DNA of 64,000 nucleotides from CAYPPG01 sp964412555. Lineage in GTDB: Bacteria; Hinthialibacterota; Hinthialibacteria; Hinthialibacterales; Hinthialibacteraceae. The notes under the pieces are model-generated. The model saw nothing but the letters and a program-made list of their open reading frames with translations. It was not told the origin of the DNA and did not search any database. The stretch spans positions 43,881 to 107,880 of the forward strand of contig CAYPPG010000023.1 of assembly GCA_964412555.1 (NCBI GenBank). Direction: 5' to 3'. The position numbers were made by a program, and so were the translations under genes. Within the stretch, counting starts at the first letter, position 1. Each line of letters starts with the position of its first letter. Positions 36,248 through 45,286 of this stretch are shown piece after piece.

Positions 36248-36826
36248 TTACGGTCCCAGTCGGTAAATATCCCCATAACTCCGAATCCCATTGCTCGCGT
36301 CGTATTCGAAGAAACCAGCCGCTCCCGGATATCCAATCGACCGGACATATGCTCCTTCCACCCCTTGTAGATTATCCGGACCAATCGACACCAATACATA
36401 TTTAAAATTACCGGGCATCACTTGCCCTTTATAATTCGCGATTCCGTCGAACATCCATTGCACGGCACCGTTATGCGGATCGAAATAGCCGTATCTGCGC
36501 TTCATGATACCATCGGCATCGGCGGTTCCTTCGGGACGAAAAGGATCCCACACGCCGTCCGCGGATGAAATATAAGGAACCGGAGTTGATAGTGCGTCCA
36601 GGTAGGCTAGATGCGTGTATCCTCCCCACAGGTTGTATGGCATGTAAGCGTTATTGTCCATATGGTATTGTTCGATAGCCGTGGCAAGATTTCGAAAATC
36701 GGCTTCGACTTTTGCAACTTTGGCCCGAAGCTGCGCATTCATGAAATTGGGTACGGCAATCGCTGCGAGAATCCCGATAATAGCCACTACGATGAGTAAT
36801 TCAATCAGTGTGAATGCTTTCTCCAT
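36248..36826 (-). CDS. Type II/IV prepilin-like protein (pseudopilin)
   Basis: Protein of 192 residues from the ATG at 36826 with GGAG 9 bases upstream; a longer frame to 37009 is not supported. The N-terminus is MEKA then FTLIELLIVVAIIGILAAIAVP: a prepilin-peptidase site with Ala instead of Gly before the Phe, Glu5, and the long hydrophobic helix. The globular part has the family C-terminal segment ASNGIRSYGDIYRLG, shared with the prepilin at 37990. It may be a minor pseudopilin or an exported pilin-like sensor. No assembly genes are nearby. Confidence 0.85.
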   Translation of the reverse strand: MEKAFTLIELLIVVAIIGILAAIAVPNFMNAQLRAKVAKVEADFRNLATAIEQYHMDNNAYMPYNLWGGYTHLAYLDALSTPVPYISSADGVWDPFRPEGTADADGIMKRRYGYFDPHNGAVQWMFDGIANYKGQVMPGNFKYVLVSIGPDNLQGVEGAYVRSIGYPGAAGFFEYDASNGIRSYGDIYRLGP

Positions 36827-37051
36827 AATATATTCTCCAATTTTGAAAAAGGATGGAATACTTTCCATTCGATGATTGTTCTTCATAATCCACACTGCAT
36901 ACAGAACGACCAAATGTATCGTACTCATTATTGATGTAAACACACGAAGAATAAAAAATTTGTTGGATAGTGTCAAGAGAGGTTCCAAGGAGAAGAACGG
37001 CAAGAACATGCTATCCGGAACCTAGAGTAAAAAAGAAAAAGATACTTGGGA

Positions 37052-37080
37052 TTGACAAAGAAATGAAATTCTTTGAATAT
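37052..37080 (+). promoter_or_regulatory. Candidate promoter of the LamG-prepilin unit
   Basis: A perfect TTGACA (37052-37057) is followed after 17 bases by GAATAT (37075-37080), a weak -10. It stands 47 bp before the next start codon. The spacer itself is an imperfect palindrome (AAAGAAATGAAATTCTTT), which may be an operator. Confidence 0.35.
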
Positions 37081-37126
37081 TGTATAGGTTGACGCATGAA
37101 GCATACAATTCCAGGGAGGAAATACG

Positions 37127-37939
37127 ATGAAAAAAATAAGCGGATTCGTGTTTGTATGGAGTTTCATCTTTGCGTTCTCAAGTTTTGTTCTACCCTTTGC
37201 TGTTGCACAAGACATTACTAGCGGATTAATTGGGCATTGGACATTCGACGAAGGGAGCGGTTTAGTCGCCAACGATTCTTCCGGGAGTGGTTATCACGCG
37301 GAGGTTTTAGCCGGAGAACCGCAATGGGTACCCGGTATCAAAGGAACGGCGTTGGCATTTGACGGGGATGATGCGCTGCACACACCGGATTGGTGGGGTA
37401 TTGAAGGATACACCGGCCGCACGATCATGTGCTGGATCAAATCAGATGTCATCGACACACATGGAATCCTGGGATGGGGTTTTTCCTCGGGCGACGGTCA
37501 AAAATATCATTTCCGCATTAATAACAGTGAAGCAAACGGCGTAGCCGGAGCGATCCGGTCCGAGATTCAGGGTACATTCAATGTCGCTACTACCTTTGTC
37601 GCTGATAACGAATGGCATCATGTAGCGTCAACGTTTCCGAATGATGGGGTTTTCGTAACGGAAATTTCCCATTATGTGGATGGAAAATTTGATGAGATGT
37701 CCGGCACAAACGATAATGCAGAGGCGATCGCATTGGACACGGCGGCCAGCCCGGATATGTCGGATCAACCGTTTCAAATTGCGATGAATGTGCAAGGCAC
37801 CGGTCTACGTTTTTACACCGGATTGATCGATGAAGTGCGGGTCTATGACCGTGCGTTAAGTGAAGAAGAGATTGCTCTCATCGTTGAAATGGAGAGTAGT
37901 GCTCCGACATTCGTGTCAGACTTTATGCTGTATGATTAA
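37127..37939 (+). CDS. Secreted LamG/concanavalin-like domain protein
   Basis: Protein of 270 residues: a clear signal peptide (hydrophobic 8-27, cleavage after AVAQ) and one LamG (laminin-G/ConA-like) domain, running from LIGHWTFDEGSGLVANDSSG to GLIDEVRVYDRALSEEEIA, the standard start and end signatures. Such domains bind carbohydrates or surface proteins. AGGGAGGAAATACG precedes the ATG. The prepilin gene follows 50 bp later, suggesting a two-gene unit. Confidence 0.88.
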   Translation: MKKISGFVFVWSFIFAFSSFVLPFAVAQDITSGLIGHWTFDEGSGLVANDSSGSGYHAEVLAGEPQWVPGIKGTALAFDGDDALHTPDWWGIEGYTGRTIMCWIKSDVIDTHGILGWGFSSGDGQKYHFRINNSEANGVAGAIRSEIQGTFNVATTFVADNEWHHVASTFPNDGVFVTEISHYVDGKFDEMSGTNDNAEAIALDTAASPDMSDQPFQIAMNVQGTGLRFYTGLIDEVRVYDRALSEEEIALIVEMESSAPTFVSDFMLYD

Positions 37940-37989
37940 GTAACTCGAAAAAAACGGACGGAACCCCTTCTTTTTAGGAGGAACAGAAA

Positions 37990-38655
37990 GTGATAGTCGA
38001 ATTGAAACAATCGGGATTTACTCTCATTGAATTGTTGATTGTTGTCGCAATTATCGGGATCCTTGCCGCGATCGCGGTGCCTAATTTTCTCAACGCACAA
38101 ACCCGCGCAAAAGTCGCTCGTGCGCAGAGCGAGCTGCGCGCCATAAGCATTGCACTGGATACGTATCAGCTGGATCATAATAATTTTCCATGGCCGCAAC
38201 GGGGTGGAAACGTGATCACGGTAGTGTATGAATTAACGACACCTGTTTCCTATATTTCCTCAGTCGATTTCGACGATCCCTTCGCGCCACAGGGGAAATT
38301 GGAACAGCTCGAATCTCTTTCGCAGGGCGGACTGTTTGAAAGTTATGTCTACGTCCATTATAGTGGGCGATGGGGAAAAGACGGCAACCAATGCGCCGGC
38401 CGATATGGCGTTCCGATCTCCAGTTGTCCCAAAGGGTATGGAATGAAATCGACCGGTCCGGACCTAACCAATAACGGTGGTGTCCATTGGGCCTTGGAAA
38501 TGAAACTCTTGGGGGGAGAAGTCACCCCCGGGAATCCAATCGTACAACCCGGCATGCATGCCAATGACCGTTTATACAATGCCAGTAACGGTCTCTACAG
38601 CTTCGGGGACATCGTTCGAGCGGGAGGAGAAATCTTTGCGACCGGTGGAGGTTGA
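37990..38655 (+). CDS. Type II/IV prepilin-like protein (pseudopilin)
   Basis: Protein of 221 residues, start GTG at 37990 with TAGGAGG 9 bases upstream. The N-terminus MIVELKQSG precedes FTLIELLIVVAIIGILAAIAVP, with the regular Gly at -1 and Glu5, then NFLNAQTRAKVARAQSELRA. The C-terminal YNASNGLYSFGDIVRAGG segment resembles the other prepilin of the window. It is likely processed and methylated by a prepilin peptidase encoded elsewhere. It is paired with a LamG gene, so a carbohydrate-related surface role is possible. Confidence 0.87.
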   Translation: MIVELKQSGFTLIELLIVVAIIGILAAIAVPNFLNAQTRAKVARAQSELRAISIALDTYQLDHNNFPWPQRGGNVITVVYELTTPVSYISSVDFDDPFAPQGKLEQLESLSQGGLFESYVYVHYSGRWGKDGNQCAGRYGVPISSCPKGYGMKSTGPDLTNNGGVHWALEMKLLGGEVTPGNPIVQPGMHANDRLYNASNGLYSFGDIVRAGGEIFATGGG

Positions 38656-38754
38656 TCCATCATTGTTTGCGTTTTTCTGAATTGTACGTTTATATGAAAT
38701 AGGTACTTTTGACACCCTTTCCTATGCTTTTATGAGTTCTGATTCTCCACAGTT

Positions 38755-40761
38755 TTACTTATATCTATCATAAATATAACTATTCGAAGTCGGTTGAGAA
38801 ATATTCCATAACTTGACAGTGCCGTCCGAACTTCCGGTTATGATATGTTCTCCATCCGGGGAAAAATCCACGGAATTGATTGGCAGGCTATGTTTATAGA
38901 TTTCAATTTCTTTACCGGTACGTGTATCATACAAATAAGCGCGTCCGACACTATCCATTCCCTGAGCGGTAAGTATCAATTTCCCATCGGGAGAAAAGAT
39001 GGCTTCATTGGTCCAATCTACAGGAGCCAATCTATGAGATATTTTCTCTGTGAACAAATCCCACAATGTAATTGTAAAACCGATCCACATGCCTCCATAT
39101 ACTGTCATGATTTGAGTTCCATCAGGAGCAAAATATCCACTGAATTCTGCGCCGTTATCACTGTTTTCTTGATGAAAGGAATGGACCATTCTTCCTGAAT
39201 CGATATCCCAAATTTTTGCATAGAAATTGTATTCTTCCGTATCATTTCCTGTAATGAGAAGCAATTTTCCATCCGGAGATGAATCAATGGAGTGAATCGT
39301 GCTTCCAAAATCGAAAGTATAAATTTCATGACCTGAAGAGGCATTCCATATTTTGGTGGTTCCTGAATCACCTCCGGCTATGACGAAATTCCCATCCGAA
39401 GAAAAGCAAATGGATTGGATTTCATGATCGAGCACAAAAGTATAGATTTCTTGTTGGTTATGGATGTCCCACAAAATTGCGGTTTCTTTCGTGCTGAAAA
39501 AAAGTTGATCACTGTTCGGAGAAAATATTGCATCCGAGGCAATAAATGTATGAATCTTTCTTTTGGTTTCAATTTCCCATAACCCAACTTCATCATATCC
39601 TACACTCAAAATGTATTTTCCATTGGGGGAAAAGGTTGCATGATGGATATTGGTAGGAAGAATAAATGTATGTATTTCTTTTTCTGAATCGATATTATAC
39701 AGTATTGCAAAATCATCAGGATTTCCTGGATATTTGGAACAACTAACAAGGACTTGGTCTCCCTCGGGAGAATAGACAGCGTTATGGACATGGCTAATTT
39801 TGGATTGAAACGAATGCACAATTTTTTTTGACTCAAGATTCCACAGCAAATCATCAATCAAGAGGTATTTTCCATCGGGCGAAAATAAGGCGTCTAATTC
39901 CTCTTCCCGTTCAAAAGTAAATTCTTTCTCGTGCGTCGACAAATTCCATAAATACACATGTTCATGATCTCCTGCAAGAATCTGTTTGCCATCGGGTGAA
40001 AACGAAACGGATCGAACAACATCTTCCAACATGTAAGTATGAAGCAGGTTCCCGCTTTCCAGTTCCCACAATTTTGCAGTGTGGTGCCAATCTCCGGTAA
40101 GAATGCATTTCCCATCGGGAGAAAAAGCGGCACATTCAACCACGGAACCATGATTGTAGGAGCGAATCTCTTTTTGAGTGGAGACATCCCACAATATAGC
40201 GTTCTCCGACGTTCCGGCAGTCAAAATAGATTTCCCATCCGGTGAAAATACAGCAACATTCATGTCTCCAATGGGTTGGATTTCAAACAAAATTCCTGCA
40301 GTCTCTTTCTCCCAAACATACAGACCTTCCCAACCACCACCGAGTACTTTTGTGTTATCCGGAGAAAACGAGACAAAGCGGAAATGATGGCTATCGTTTT
40401 TTGGGAGATAGGCGCGCATCATTGTATGAGAATAAATGTCCCACAAGCAGATTGTACCTCTTCCATCGGTTGTAAGAATTGATGATTCATCCTTTGAAAA
40501 ATCAATGGGATGGTTATATCCGGAATAGACTTCTACAAGAAACTTGTTTATCAAGTTTCCGGATTCCACTTCCCATAGGGTGACAAGACCGGCCATACTC
40601 ATTGTGGCTAAGTATCTTCCCGATGGAGAAAATATTGCCGCACTCCGTCTTCCCTCACCGAATACTTTTTCTGGAATGAACACTTTCGCCTGAGAGGGGA
40701 TGGATAGGACGATGCTCACACACAGAATTGAAAGAATGATCTTGGAAAATTTTATTGGCAT
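38755..40761 (-). CDS. Exported WD40-repeat protein
   Basis: Protein of 668 residues with a signal peptide (hydrophobic 6-25) and about 14-15 WD40-type repeats, each with an FSPDGK-like turn and a LW(D/E) end, which would make two seven-bladed propellers. No catalytic domain is visible. It is probably a periplasmic or surface scaffold. GAGGAG lies 8 bases before the ATG, 17 bp after the PHP-type hydrolase stop, so the two genes form an operon. Confidence 0.85.
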   Translation of the reverse strand: MPIKFSKIILSILCVSIVLSIPSQAKVFIPEKVFGEGRRSAAIFSPSGRYLATMSMAGLVTLWEVESGNLINKFLVEVYSGYNHPIDFSKDESSILTTDGRGTICLWDIYSHTMMRAYLPKNDSHHFRFVSFSPDNTKVLGGGWEGLYVWEKETAGILFEIQPIGDMNVAVFSPDGKSILTAGTSENAILWDVSTQKEIRSYNHGSVVECAAFSPDGKCILTGDWHHTAKLWELESGNLLHTYMLEDVVRSVSFSPDGKQILAGDHEHVYLWNLSTHEKEFTFEREEELDALFSPDGKYLLIDDLLWNLESKKIVHSFQSKISHVHNAVYSPEGDQVLVSCSKYPGNPDDFAILYNIDSEKEIHTFILPTNIHHATFSPNGKYILSVGYDEVGLWEIETKRKIHTFIASDAIFSPNSDQLFFSTKETAILWDIHNQQEIYTFVLDHEIQSICFSSDGNFVIAGGDSGTTKIWNASSGHEIYTFDFGSTIHSIDSSPDGKLLLITGNDTEEYNFYAKIWDIDSGRMVHSFHQENSDNGAEFSGYFAPDGTQIMTVYGGMWIGFTITLWDLFTEKISHRLAPVDWTNEAIFSPDGKLILTAQGMDSVGRAYLYDTRTGKEIEIYKHSLPINSVDFSPDGEHIITGSSDGTVKLWNISQPTSNSYIYDRYK

Positions 40762-40778
40762 AATACAATCTCCTCAAA

Positions 40779-42611
40779 TTAATAGGAACCAAAATTGTCT
40801 ACACTTGTTATGCGCCTTTCTCTTTCTTGTTCAGCAGTGATGAGAAGTTGTTTGTAAATTTCACGTGCCGTTTCAATACGTTCCAATAAGGCTGTGCTTT
40901 GTCGATAAAACAGTGTTAATGCGTAAGGGGCTTCGGCTTCAGAATAATGGGATCGGATGGTTTGAATGTCATTTTCAATATTTCCCAATTCACTGATTCT
41001 TTTGTGAATCAGATAATTGATCGTATCAAATTTCCAAAATCGGAATCCCTCACGGATGATGTAAATCGGGGTTGTATGCGCTCGCGAGCCATCGGCTCCC
41101 ATCGCTCTTGCGGCAATCCAACCGCCAAAGCCTGAAGCAATCTCAACGGTATCAAGCAATTCTTCCTGCCTTTCCCTACTTGCATCGGTTTCGGCAATCA
41201 CGTCACCATTTCGCACAATCTGCAATTGATCGGCTAACGAATACTCGCGGCATCCCCATGTCCGTGCATGAACCTGCAGCAGTTTGTTTTCCTGTAAGTG
41301 GATAATGTCTCCAGGAAGCGCATCATGGATAGAAAGTTCCAACATGGGGCCATTGGTCACGAAGGTTCGCCCCCGTTTCATGGCATCCAACCAGGCATCT
41401 GCAGAAAACAGTCTTTCACCGATATGGCAATACATCCGTCCATCGCCGGGAGTAGCGCTCACAATACCGGCAAGATCCATGGGCCAATCCGATCCAGCCG
41501 TGGCGGTTAACGGGTATCCTAAATTCAGATAATCATAATACAGATCGGTTTTTAACACGCCAAATTGGAGAATATCAACAAAATCGACTTTCCCCATTGG
41601 CACATCGATGCTTAATCCCCGAGGCTGAATAACGGAATTTGGCGTTCCTCCCCTTTCCAATTGAAGATCGACCATGGGCAAATGAGTATATCCAGAGAGA
41701 CCGCCTTGTTCATGCACTTGATCGAATATCAAACCATAAAGGTAAAAATTCTCGAGATCATGAATCCCATTTTGAATATTTAATTGGACGGTATGACCTA
41801 ACGTTGTCCCTTCTGTACCCACACTAAATGCAGACCGGGAATAGGGGTCTTCCTGCCCGGGACAAATCACAAAATCACCTTCCATAACACGATAATCAGG
41901 CCCATATCCCCTTTGTTCAAAATTGATCCCTTCAGGACGACCGGTATTTAAAACCATTGCCACATGAATGTCTTCGATTTGTATCAAATCCATCAATTGA
42001 CGGGCATCCATATCATCCATAATCCGGTAATGCATATGACTATCCGCAGAATACCATCGGGATTCCCGCATATCGCACCAACGCTGTAAATAGACTGTTT
42101 TTTCCATACTTTCATTTTCTGCAATCGAAAATTCAAAACGGAATGGCACAAATTCAATACCGCGGCGTATTGTGACTTCCCATTTTCCTGCAGATAAGAC
42201 AAATTCAAATTCGTTAGGGACACACCAGTAATATCCTTGTAATCCACCCGGTACATTCACCGCGTTGAAACCGCCATGGGCACTTGGACCTAGAGTGAAA
42301 GCATCAAAAAAATCCTCTTCCTTAAAAGAGAATTCTTTCCAAATGTTTGGTTTTGTATGCAAGGTACTATCGATATATTGTCCATTCCTTATTCGCCGAA
42401 TTCGAACCATGGATGAAGACGGTTCATTGGTATCTGCCAGGACAACATTCATTTTAAGCAAAGCACTTGCTGCCAATGAGGAAGCAATCGAGTTTGTGTT
42501 TTTGATGCCGGCATGAGAAGGATCATTCATACTATGAACTCCTAATGTAGCACTGCCACCCAATACCATAGATGTTTTAAAAAAACTTCGTCTATTCACT
42601 TTTTGAACCAT
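40779..42611 (-). CDS. CehA/McbA-family metallohydrolase with Tat signal
   Basis: Protein of about 610 residues. A Tat signal is at the N-terminus (NRRSFFKTSMVLGGSATLG). The central PHP-like domain has the metal-binding DSHMHYR, CPGQED, GHTVQL and GYTHLP segments and a TAGSDWPM end, as in CehA/McbA carbaryl-hydrolase relatives. The natural substrate is unknown. The apparent TTG at 42614 is replaced by the ATG at 42611, which has GGAG 6 bases upstream. It is the first gene of a unit with the WD40 protein. Confidence 0.78.
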   Translation of the reverse strand: MVQKVNRRSFFKTSMVLGGSATLGVHSMNDPSHAGIKNTNSIASSLAASALLKMNVVLADTNEPSSSMVRIRRIRNGQYIDSTLHTKPNIWKEFSFKEEDFFDAFTLGPSAHGGFNAVNVPGGLQGYYWCVPNEFEFVLSAGKWEVTIRRGIEFVPFRFEFSIAENESMEKTVYLQRWCDMRESRWYSADSHMHYRIMDDMDARQLMDLIQIEDIHVAMVLNTGRPEGINFEQRGYGPDYRVMEGDFVICPGQEDPYSRSAFSVGTEGTTLGHTVQLNIQNGIHDLENFYLYGLIFDQVHEQGGLSGYTHLPMVDLQLERGGTPNSVIQPRGLSIDVPMGKVDFVDILQFGVLKTDLYYDYLNLGYPLTATAGSDWPMDLAGIVSATPGDGRMYCHIGERLFSADAWLDAMKRGRTFVTNGPMLELSIHDALPGDIIHLQENKLLQVHARTWGCREYSLADQLQIVRNGDVIAETDASRERQEELLDTVEIASGFGGWIAARAMGADGSRAHTTPIYIIREGFRFWKFDTINYLIHKRISELGNIENDIQTIRSHYSEAEAPYALTLFYRQSTALLERIETAREIYKQLLITAEQERERRITSVDNFGSY

Positions 42612-42737
42612 CAATCTCTCCTAATGATGCATGAGATGAAAACGCACCTCTTCTATGCATGGCGAAAATTTCCATGTAAAAATGAATTCTTTAAAATATT
42701 CTCTAAGCCTGTTCCAATATTTGTGTGCAATTCATAC

Positions 42738-44804
42738 TCAATTCGCGATGAATTGCCAGGTGTCGTTTGTTCTGCCTTTCCCCTCCGCGAGGCCTCCGAA
42801 TAGGATCATTCGGTTACGTTTGGAATCATAAACCATTTCGCATTCATAACGGGATTCCGGTGTATGGGCAATGTCCGCTTCATTCCACTGTTCTCCATCC
42901 CATTCGCGGATTGCATGGATTCTGCCCGATGTAGATTGACCGTAATTCGTATTATAGAGTCCTCCGAACGCGACAAATACATTCCGAACCGGATCGTAGG
43001 CATGGGCAGGCCGGTAAGGAGGTTCGATTTTCATCGTATCATATTCAATCTTTTTCCAAACCGAGCCATCCAATTCCCATATTTGTTCCGCCCACCGGCC
43101 ATCTAAAAACAAGGTTTCCCAATTGCAGATTTTCCCTTTCGACGAATCGAAGAATAGAATTCCTGAATTAGGTCCACCGTCGGTAATGAAGTTCCAATTC
43201 AATCCATCCCATTCATAGGTTGCCGAATAAGTATCGGAAAACATTTTGGAGCCATTGTCAAATGACCTGTTTCCCGCTCCTTGTGCTAATACTCCACCAC
43301 CATGACGAACCACTTTTTGTCTGACCGGATCATAAGCCAGGCCATGATAGCGCCCTGGTTCATTGGAAAACTCACTGACCCGTTTCCAATTCATTCCGTC
43401 CCACTCCCATGTATCTGAATATTCAACGGAATACCACCCGCCATCCGCCTTATATCCGGCAAATAATATTGTTCGATTTCGGCCTTCATCATACGCCATC
43501 GCATGCGCCCAACGGCTGGGGCCACTCTCAGAAACCAAATCCCATTTCTGTCCGTCAAATTCCCATGTGTCGCGAGAACTATACATATTTCTTCCATCGT
43601 CCCCTTTAGAAAGCCCCCCATGCATGACAACGACGTCACGGGCAGAATCATAAACCATACCATAACCGCTTCGACCTGGCGGCCGTTCGTCATCCGCGAT
43701 TTGAATCTCCATCCATGTCATGGATCGAGATACCGCCGATTTTCCACCATAAGAGATAACAAGTAGAGCCACGATCAACAAAACCATGCGTCCCCTAAAA
43801 GAAAGTTGAGTTCGCAAGATTCGTCTTTTATCCAGAATGCGTACCAAGCGTCTCCGAATAAGAGTTTTTGGATTGATCAACCCAACCGAAGCCGTAACAA
43901 ATCCCGGTATACTATTTGCCCGGATGGCAATTTCTAAAAATCCTTCACCGCAGTCTTTGCGCGGTGCATTTGCTTCTTTCATTGCAATGTCGTCACAAGC
44001 GTATTCTCGCTGCTGGTCAATCAACCAATTCGTAATCCATACTGCGGGATGGAAAAAGAAAAGAATCTGCAGGATTTTCTGGAGTATTACAACAACATTA
44101 TCATGCCGCCGGATATGGGCAAATTCATGCAACAAAATCCACTGGAATTGTTTTTTTGTTAAGTGATTGGATAAATCTGCTGGAATCAGCAACACTGGCC
44201 GGAAAACACCACAGACAACCGGAGTCATCACCCAGGATGCAGTCAACACAGGAACGGGTTTTTTGATGCCGGCGATCTCCTGTAATGGGTTGATGGGAAA
44301 CGGCAATCTTGAAGCATGGACCGGCGTGGCTCGTTGAAGCAATGCAAAAGTACGCCATTGCATCCAAGCGAAACGAATGAGTAACAGAAAAACAATAATT
44401 CCCCATATTCCCATTAGAATTGCGAAGGGTGTGAATGGAGACCAAAAATATTGCGAATCGGCATGGAGACTCACTTCCTGAATTTGTTTTTCGATTTCTG
44501 TCTGTTGAATTGTGAAAGCCTCACTCATTCTCATTTCCGGCATAAAGAATCCATTGGAAATATTGGAAGAAAGTGTTTCTCCTGGAATCCATGAATCAAA
44601 TACATCCAATACAGAGATGTGTCCTGGTATAAGTAATTTTATCAACACCAAAAGAAACAAGCAGTATCCAAATTGAGCCTGCATCCGGTTTCGAAGCAAA
44701 TACCACAATCCCATCATGACCAAAAGAATCATTGTAGAATCCAACACTTGATACCCCATAAAGGATACCCACCACTCTCCCCATCCATTGATTTGGTCGA
44801 TCAT
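42738..44804 (-). CDS. BlaR1/MecR1-type M56 metalloprotease with C-terminal Kelch propeller
   Basis: Protein of 688 residues. Four or so membrane helices surround a cytoplasmic zinc protease domain with HEFAH (226-230) and Glu267 in REYACDD as third ligand; another helix is at 340-352. Residues about 370-688 carry six Kelch-like repeats of the form YDxxRNxxxxFGG, e.g. VYDSARDVVVMHGG and YDPVRNVFVAFGG, in place of the penicillin-binding sensor of BlaR1. It should cleave BlaI on ligand binding outside. Its ATG overlaps the BlaI stop (ATGA). GAGGAG lies 8 bases upstream. Confidence 0.88.
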   Translation of the reverse strand: MIDQINGWGEWWVSFMGYQVLDSTMILLVMMGLWYLLRNRMQAQFGYCLFLLVLIKLLIPGHISVLDVFDSWIPGETLSSNISNGFFMPEMRMSEAFTIQQTEIEKQIQEVSLHADSQYFWSPFTPFAILMGIWGIIVFLLLIRFAWMQWRTFALLQRATPVHASRLPFPINPLQEIAGIKKPVPVLTASWVMTPVVCGVFRPVLLIPADLSNHLTKKQFQWILLHEFAHIRRHDNVVVILQKILQILFFFHPAVWITNWLIDQQREYACDDIAMKEANAPRKDCGEGFLEIAIRANSIPGFVTASVGLINPKTLIRRRLVRILDKRRILRTQLSFRGRMVLLIVALLVISYGGKSAVSRSMTWMEIQIADDERPPGRSGYGMVYDSARDVVVMHGGLSKGDDGRNMYSSRDTWEFDGQKWDLVSESGPSRWAHAMAYDEGRNRTILFAGYKADGGWYSVEYSDTWEWDGMNWKRVSEFSNEPGRYHGLAYDPVRQKVVRHGGGVLAQGAGNRSFDNGSKMFSDTYSATYEWDGLNWNFITDGGPNSGILFFDSSKGKICNWETLFLDGRWAEQIWELDGSVWKKIEYDTMKIEPPYRPAHAYDPVRNVFVAFGGLYNTNYGQSTSGRIHAIREWDGEQWNEADIAHTPESRYECEMVYDSKRNRMILFGGLAEGKGRTNDTWQFIAN

Positions 44805-45190
44805 GATTCGTTCTCCTCAAAAGCATCCAAAATATTGCGCAGATCCTGAATATCCTTCGCTGTGAGTTTGCTTTTCTTGATCATATGAGAGAGAACCGGG
44901 CCCGAAGTACCGCTTAAGAAGTTTTCAACCAAGGTGTCAGCGGCATAAAGTAACGATTTCATCGCTGGTTTCGCCGCTGTGTATAAATAACTATTGCCAA
45001 CCGGGGTAGTGTTTAAATACCCTTTGTCGACTAGGCGAGCCAGCATTGTTTTGACAGTGCTGGGTGTCCAATGGTTCGGTTCGCACACTTCCGCGCAGAT
45101 ATCACGAGCCGCACAGGACTTCTTTTCCCAAACCACCTTCATGATTTTCCATTCAGCAGGACTTAATGGCTCGGATGACTTCTTTGCCAT
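44801..45190 (-). CDS. BlaI/MecI/CopY-family repressor
   Basis: Protein of 129 residues with an N-terminal winged helix (LSPAEWKIMKVVWEKKSC, TPSTVKTMLARLVDKGYL) and a C-terminal dimerisation region with LSHMIKKSKLTAKDIQDLRNIL. Repressors of this family bind dyads and are cut by M56 proteases. It overlaps the M56-Kelch gene by 4 bp, so the pair is a complete sensor-repressor module. AAAGG stands 6 bases before the ATG. Confidence 0.93.
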   Translation of the reverse strand: MAKKSSEPLSPAEWKIMKVVWEKKSCAARDICAEVCEPNHWTPSTVKTMLARLVDKGYLNTTPVGNSYLYTAAKPAMKSLLYAADTLVENFLSGTSGPVLSHMIKKSKLTAKDIQDLRNILDAFEENES

Positions 45191-45213
45191 GATACACCTT
45201 TAATCCACTTGAT

Positions 45214-45257
45214 TGGCCATTTAGCCACAATTATGGACGGATAAAAACAAATGTCAA
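45214..45257 (-). promoter_or_regulatory. Promoter and candidate operator of the BlaI operon
   Basis: On the minus strand: TTGACA (45257-45252), a 16-base spacer, CATAAT (45235-45230), then the perfect dyad TGGC-TAAATG-GCCA (45227-45214) at the expected transcription start. The dyad position fits self-repression by BlaI. Confidence 0.6.
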
Positions 45258-45286
45258 TAGGGGAAACAAAAATTGCGAATTTCTCT

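Noticed and set aside
42738..44804. Beta-lactam resistance sensor
   Set aside because: The penicillin-binding sensor domain of BlaR1 is missing and no beta-lactamase is adjacent; the C-terminus is Kelch repeats.
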